Of a DNA stretch of 64,000 nt, positions 61,210 to 64,000 are shown piece by piece. Source of the stretch: Sphingomonas hengshuiensis (GTDB lineage: Bacteria > Pseudomonadota > Alphaproteobacteria > Sphingomonadales > Sphingomonadaceae); the NCBI RefSeq assembly GCF_000935025.1, contig NZ_CP010836.1, positions 4,821,001 to 4,885,000 on the forward strand, read 5' to 3'. Position 1 is the first letter of the stretch. The number at the start of each line of letters is the position of its first letter. The translations under genes were made by a program, and so were the position numbers. Below the pieces are notes generated by a model, which was given only the letters and a program-made list of their open reading frames with translations, was not told the DNA's origin and searched no databases.

Positions 61210-62079
61210 ATGTCGACCTTAGGTGAAGGTGAGATCGTCAAGGAAGTTGCCGGTGGCAGCCGAGGCGCACTGCGCCGTGTGTTTGGCCCTGCGCTCACCG
61301 AATATGGCGAAATGCTCGCCGATAACGTGAAGCTGTGGCGCTTCAAAAATCTCCTCCGCATCCGCGAAAAGGTGGATCGGATTGTCCAAGATCGCGCCGT
61401 TCCAGAAGCGGCTTTGAATGCGCTCCCGTTCGGCGATTCAATGAGGACGATCGAGGCGGCGTCTCAAGAGGATGAGGACGATGTCCAGGAGCTTTGGGCG
61501 CGCTTGATCGTCAAGGCATCAGTGTCGGAAAATCTCAAGGTCAACAAACTCCACATCGAGATTCTGCGGTCGCTTTCTCCCGCTGACACTGCATTACTGG
61601 AGTTGCTGCACCCAAGCGTCGTCTACCGCGAATTCAGTTCCGAAGCGGAGATCCAGGCATTCAATAACGAGATGAATACCAAAGCGGACGTAAAGTGGCG
61701 CAAGTTCAGTGAGGAAGATCGGGCCGTCTCGGTTCAGAATCTTCTTCGCCTTCGATGCATAGCATCATTGCCACGCATATTTTCCGCGAACCGGGTACTT
61801 CACCAGATACGTAGCCGAGAGTTACGCATCAATGGCACGGTGGTTGTTCCGGCACGTTTCGAGGAGATGCTCGGCGATCTCGTAACGTTAATCTACCAGT
61901 CTTCTGGAGCGATGCCCTATGATGCGACACAGCCGGTCCCGCTTTTGCGACGCGGATGGTTTGGGCCAACCGAAACGGGGACAATCACGGTACCTGAACT
62001 GAATCACATGCTGACCCCTTTGGGTCAGGGCTTCATGAAGGCAGTGACTATCGATCAAGCGTTGAACAAAGGGGGATGA
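61210..62079 (+). CDS. Abi-alpha (DUF4393-type) protein, candidate abortive-infection factor
   Basis: 289 residues. FGPALTEYGEMLADNVKLWRFKNLLRIREKVDRI, then EAASQEDEDDVQELWARLIVKASVSENLKVNKLHIEILRSLSPADTALLELLHP, match the Abi-alpha family named after a lactococcal abortive-infection determinant. The C-terminal half is less conserved. Codon and base use are lower in GC than in flanking core genes, which suggests transfer. A small ORF follows after 22 bases. Defence activity is inferred from the family only. Confidence 0.8.
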   Translation: MSTLGEGEIVKEVAGGSRGALRRVFGPALTEYGEMLADNVKLWRFKNLLRIREKVDRIVQDRAVPEAALNALPFGDSMRTIEAASQEDEDDVQELWARLIVKASVSENLKVNKLHIEILRSLSPADTALLELLHPSVVYREFSSEAEIQAFNNEMNTKADVKWRKFSEEDRAVSVQNLLRLRCIASLPRIFSANRVLHQIRSRELRINGTVVVPARFEEMLGDLVTLIYQSSGAMPYDATQPVPLLRRGWFGPTETGTITVPELNHMLTPLGQGFMKAVTIDQALNKGG

Positions 62080-62101
62080 GCAACGCTCGGCCACTGCATC
62101 A

Positions 62102-62389
62102 ATGACGCGCTTAACTCTAAAAGTAGAACTGGCCGGCAGCGACCTGCTCCAGATTCACCAAAAAGTGGTGGGTAGTGACGGCCTGATTCAGGGCGCATAC
62201 GCCTTTTCAAAGCCGCGTCAGGAATCTCGTAGACAGAATTCAGCTATAATAGCTGCAGTTTCAACGCTTCGATCATCGCAAGGCACATCGCGCGCAAAGC
62301 AGCAAGAAACGCGGGCAGAAAGGGAATGGAAAATCTTTGAAAAATTCAGGCGAGAGTTGAATTGGGAATTTACAACATATATGCATTGA
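62102..62389 (+). CDS. Small hypothetical partner of Abi-alpha
   Basis: 95 residues, 22 bases behind the Abi-alpha stop on the same strand. It starts MTRLTLKVELAGSDLLQIHQK and ends with a charged helical part (SRAKQQETRAEREWKIFEKFRRELNW). No signal peptide or membrane segment. AT-richer than the chromosome around it. The ribosome binding site is poor, so it may be translated by coupling. It could be an antitoxin or accessory subunit; I do not recognise a family. Confidence 0.5.
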   Translation: MTRLTLKVELAGSDLLQIHQKVVGSDGLIQGAYAFSKPRQESRRQNSAIIAAVSTLRSSQGTSRAKQQETRAEREWKIFEKFRRELNWEFTTYMH

Positions 62390-62393
62390 AGGA

Positions 62394-62496
62394 GCGGATA
62401 GGTAGGCGTTAGGACGCGCCCTTGTGGAAGGGGCGGTCGCTTTGCTGGCTCGGCCTACCTATCCGCCTCCCCTAAGCTATGGAACGCTAGGGGAGG
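62394..62496. other. Strongly structured non-coding segment behind the Abi-alpha pair
   Basis: A 14-base perfect inverted repeat (GCGGATAGGTAGGC at 62394-62407 and its complement at 62453-62466) encloses a smaller GCGCCCTT/AAGGGGCG-type hairpin. Directly after it a second hairpin, CCTCCCCTA with TAGGGGAGG (62466-62496), follows. The layout resembles a small structured RNA or a recombination site. CCTATCCGCC recurs at about 62552. Confidence 0.6.
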
Positions 62497-63075
62497 GTGC
62501 CGTTGAGCACCTGATTGCTATTTAGCGACTATAGCGTTTTACTTGCAAGGGCCTATCCGCCCCGGTTCACCATGGTTCATCCGGGCTCAAGTCTCACGCC
62601 CGCGCGGACCCGTTGCGGCACAAGGCGTTTGGGCTTCTCCCCCGTTTGCAGTTTCGCGTATATTTTTTTTAGGGGGAGCGCAGCGCTCCATTTCACGAAT
62701 AGTGCATAATATGCTCCATAAATCGGCGCATGGAATGATTCGCACCTAATCCCGCCGGCATAGATTTCGCGATCCTCGGCGCGCCGGGCAGCCCCGCGTC
62801 GGAATAACCATTGATACCGAGAATTCGCGCGAGCAGGCTGCGTTTATAGCCAAGCCCTGGGCCCGGCTTCCGCCGACGCAGGAGATGAACTTGGCGCCGG
62901 CCTCAAATCGCGTGCAGACGATCGCGATCTCGAAGAGTTTGTTCGCCACGGCTACATAGTGAGGCTGACTGTCGCCGGCGCGGAGGCGCGAAACGCCGTG
63001 GTAGCTCCGCCTTCCAAGCACCTATTGGGAGATCGCTTTCGAGATTAGCTAGGGCTGCGTGACGACCCCCCCAAC
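62497..63075. other. Gene-poor stretch before typA
   Basis: No convincing gene. A 91-codon minus-strand frame (62746-63021) has no recognisable domain and no ribosome binding site. A 15-base palindrome (GGAGCGC-A-GCGCTCC, 62675-62689) lies just after an eight-T run. Base composition drops here relative to core genes. It may be the worn end of an accessory island. Confidence 0.5.
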
Positions 63076-63103
63076 AAAAAAGCGCCGGAGTCTCCCCCGG
63101 CGC
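63076..63103 (-). terminator. Rho-independent terminator of typA
   Basis: On the minus strand GCGCCGG and CCGGCGC pair around a GGGAGACT-like loop and are followed by TTTTTT, 31 bases after the typA stop codon. Confidence 0.9.
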
Positions 63104-63134
63104 CCTTCGTATCTCAAATCAAAAACCCGCAGCC

Positions 63135-64000
63135 TTACGCCGCCTGCTTCGCCCGGCTAGCCTTTTTCCGCTCATGCGGATCGAGGTGGCGCTTGCGCAG
63201 GCGGATCGACTTCGGGGTCACTTCGACCATTTCGTCGTCGTCGATATAGGCGATGGCCTGTTCCAGCGTCATCTTCTTCGGCGGGGTCAGGCGGATGGCG
63301 TCGTCCTTGCCGCCGCTGGCGCGGAAGTTGGTGAGCGCCTTGGCCTTCATCGGGTTGACTTCAAGGTCGTCGGGCTTGGCATTCTCGCCGACGATCATGC
63401 CCTCGTACAGCGCCTCGCCATGGCCGACGAACAGGATGCCGCGCTCTTCGAGCGGGCCGAGCGCATAGCTGTTGGCTTCGCCCGAACCGTTGGAGATCAG
63501 CACGCCGTTCTTGCGGCCCTCGATATTGCCCTTGTGCGGGCCATATTTCTCGAACAGCCGGTTCATGATGCCCGTCCCGCGCGTGTCGGACAGGAATTCG
63601 CCGTGATAGCCGATCATCCCGCGGCTCGGCGCCGAGAAGGTGATGCGGGTCTTGCCGCCGCCCGAGGGGCGCATGTCGGTCATCTCGGCCTTGCGGATGT
63701 TCATCTTCTCGACGACGGTGCCCGAATATTCCTCGTCCACGTCGATGATGACGGTCTCGTACGGCTCGGTCTTCTTGCCGTCCTCGTCGGTGCCGAACAG
63801 CACGCGCGGGCGGCTGATGCCGAGTTCGAAGCCCTCGCGGCGCATCGTCTCGATCAGCACGCCGAGCTGAAGCTCGCCGCGGCCCGCGACTTCATACGAA
63901 TCGCGGTCGTCGGCTTCGGTCACCTTGATCGCGACGTTCGATTCGGCTTCGCGGAACAGGCGGTCGCGGATCATGCGCGACGTCACCTTGGTACCCTCGC
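63135..64000 (-). CDS. typA: Ribosome-associated GTPase TypA/BipA, C-terminal part (cut by the window end)
   Basis: About 288 residues of the C-terminal half are visible; the N-terminal GTPase domain lies outside the window. EVAGRGELQLGVLIETMRREGFELGISRPRVLF is the EF-G-like domain. GYHGEFLSDTRGTGIMNRLFEKYGPHKGNIEGRKNGVLISNGSGEANSYALGPLEERG and GMIVGENAKPDDLEVNPMKAKALTNFRASG match BipA's unique C-terminal domain. It helps ribosome assembly, especially at low temperature. The open frame continues past position 64000. Confidence 0.97.
   Translation of the reverse strand, partial: EGTKVTSRMIRDRLFREAESNVAIKVTEADDRDSYEVAGRGELQLGVLIETMRREGFELGISRPRVLFGTDEDGKKTEPYETVIIDVDEEYSGTVVEKMNIRKAEMTDMRPSGGGKTRITFSAPSRGMIGYHGEFLSDTRGTGIMNRLFEKYGPHKGNIEGRKNGVLISNGSGEANSYALGPLEERGILFVGHGEALYEGMIVGENAKPDDLEVNPMKAKALTNFRASGGKDDAIRLTPPKKMTLEQAIAYIDDDEMVEVTPKSIRLRKRHLDPHERKKASRAKQAA

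Noticed and set aside
62746..63021. 91-codon minus-strand frame in the gene-poor stretch
   Set aside because: No ribosome binding site and no family resemblance I can defend; possibly a fragment of an old mobile gene.

Overview
The window is chromosomal DNA from a high-GC alphaproteobacterium, most likely a sphingomonad (Sphingomonas or a close relative). This rests on gene content and style: two large TonB-dependent receptors, a GapR-type nucleoid protein (DUF2312), alphaproteobacterial DUF families (DUF1244, DUF2093, DUF3297), class I PHA genes, the yebC-ruvCAB cluster, and GC-rich palindromic intergenic repeats of the kind common in sphingomonads. No tRNA, rRNA or CRISPR array was recognised. 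The assignment was made by reading; no database search was run.

Layout: 0-1 kb has a truncated hydrolase-like gene and a glyoxalase-like remnant. 1-5.9 kb is alaC with a thioesterase, then PHA synthase, a phasin behind two palindromic operator-like sites, and clpS. 5.9-8.6 kb is a mobile patch of two different IS110-superfamily elements 26 bp apart. 8.7-17.9 kb is core: the lgt-midA-GNAT-pgeF run, then an orphan molybdenum hydroxylase subunit, ferrochelatase and acetoacetyl-CoA reductase (phaB). 18-27.9 kb has rpmB, tadA, an OmpA-type lipoprotein, a CorC-type protein, purE-purK, and large M16 and M28 secreted peptidases. 28-37.7 kb has an orphan DUF4157 (eCIS-core) protein, two TonB receptors and clpB. 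38-49.6 kb has an M23 endopeptidase, xseA and purD with interlocked start codons, gpmA, a dienelactone hydrolase, a Kef-type antiporter, and a cluster of two paralogous acetyltransferases, an M14 carboxypeptidase and a DUF4136 lipoprotein. 49.8-60.9 kb has rpmJ, pyk, DUF1244, gapR, yebC-ruvCAB and a cyclic-nucleotide-domain flavoprotein. 60.9-63.1 kb looks accessory: a lower-GC Abi-alpha gene, a small partner ORF and a strongly structured non-coding stretch. The window ends inside typA/bipA.

Functionally, phaC, the phasin and phaB form a dispersed PHB module. The two palindromes before the phasin share a core with sites near 31.74 kb and 50.58 kb, so a dispersed regulon is possible. No phaR or phaA is present. 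purE/purK and purD serve purine synthesis, and xseA, ruvA, ruvB and ruvC serve DNA repair. The best leads for something new are the non-coding ends of the two IS110-type elements (possible bridge RNAs), the DUF4157 protein with a possible cysteine-hydrolase tail, and the Abi-alpha neighbourhood with its structured downstream DNA.
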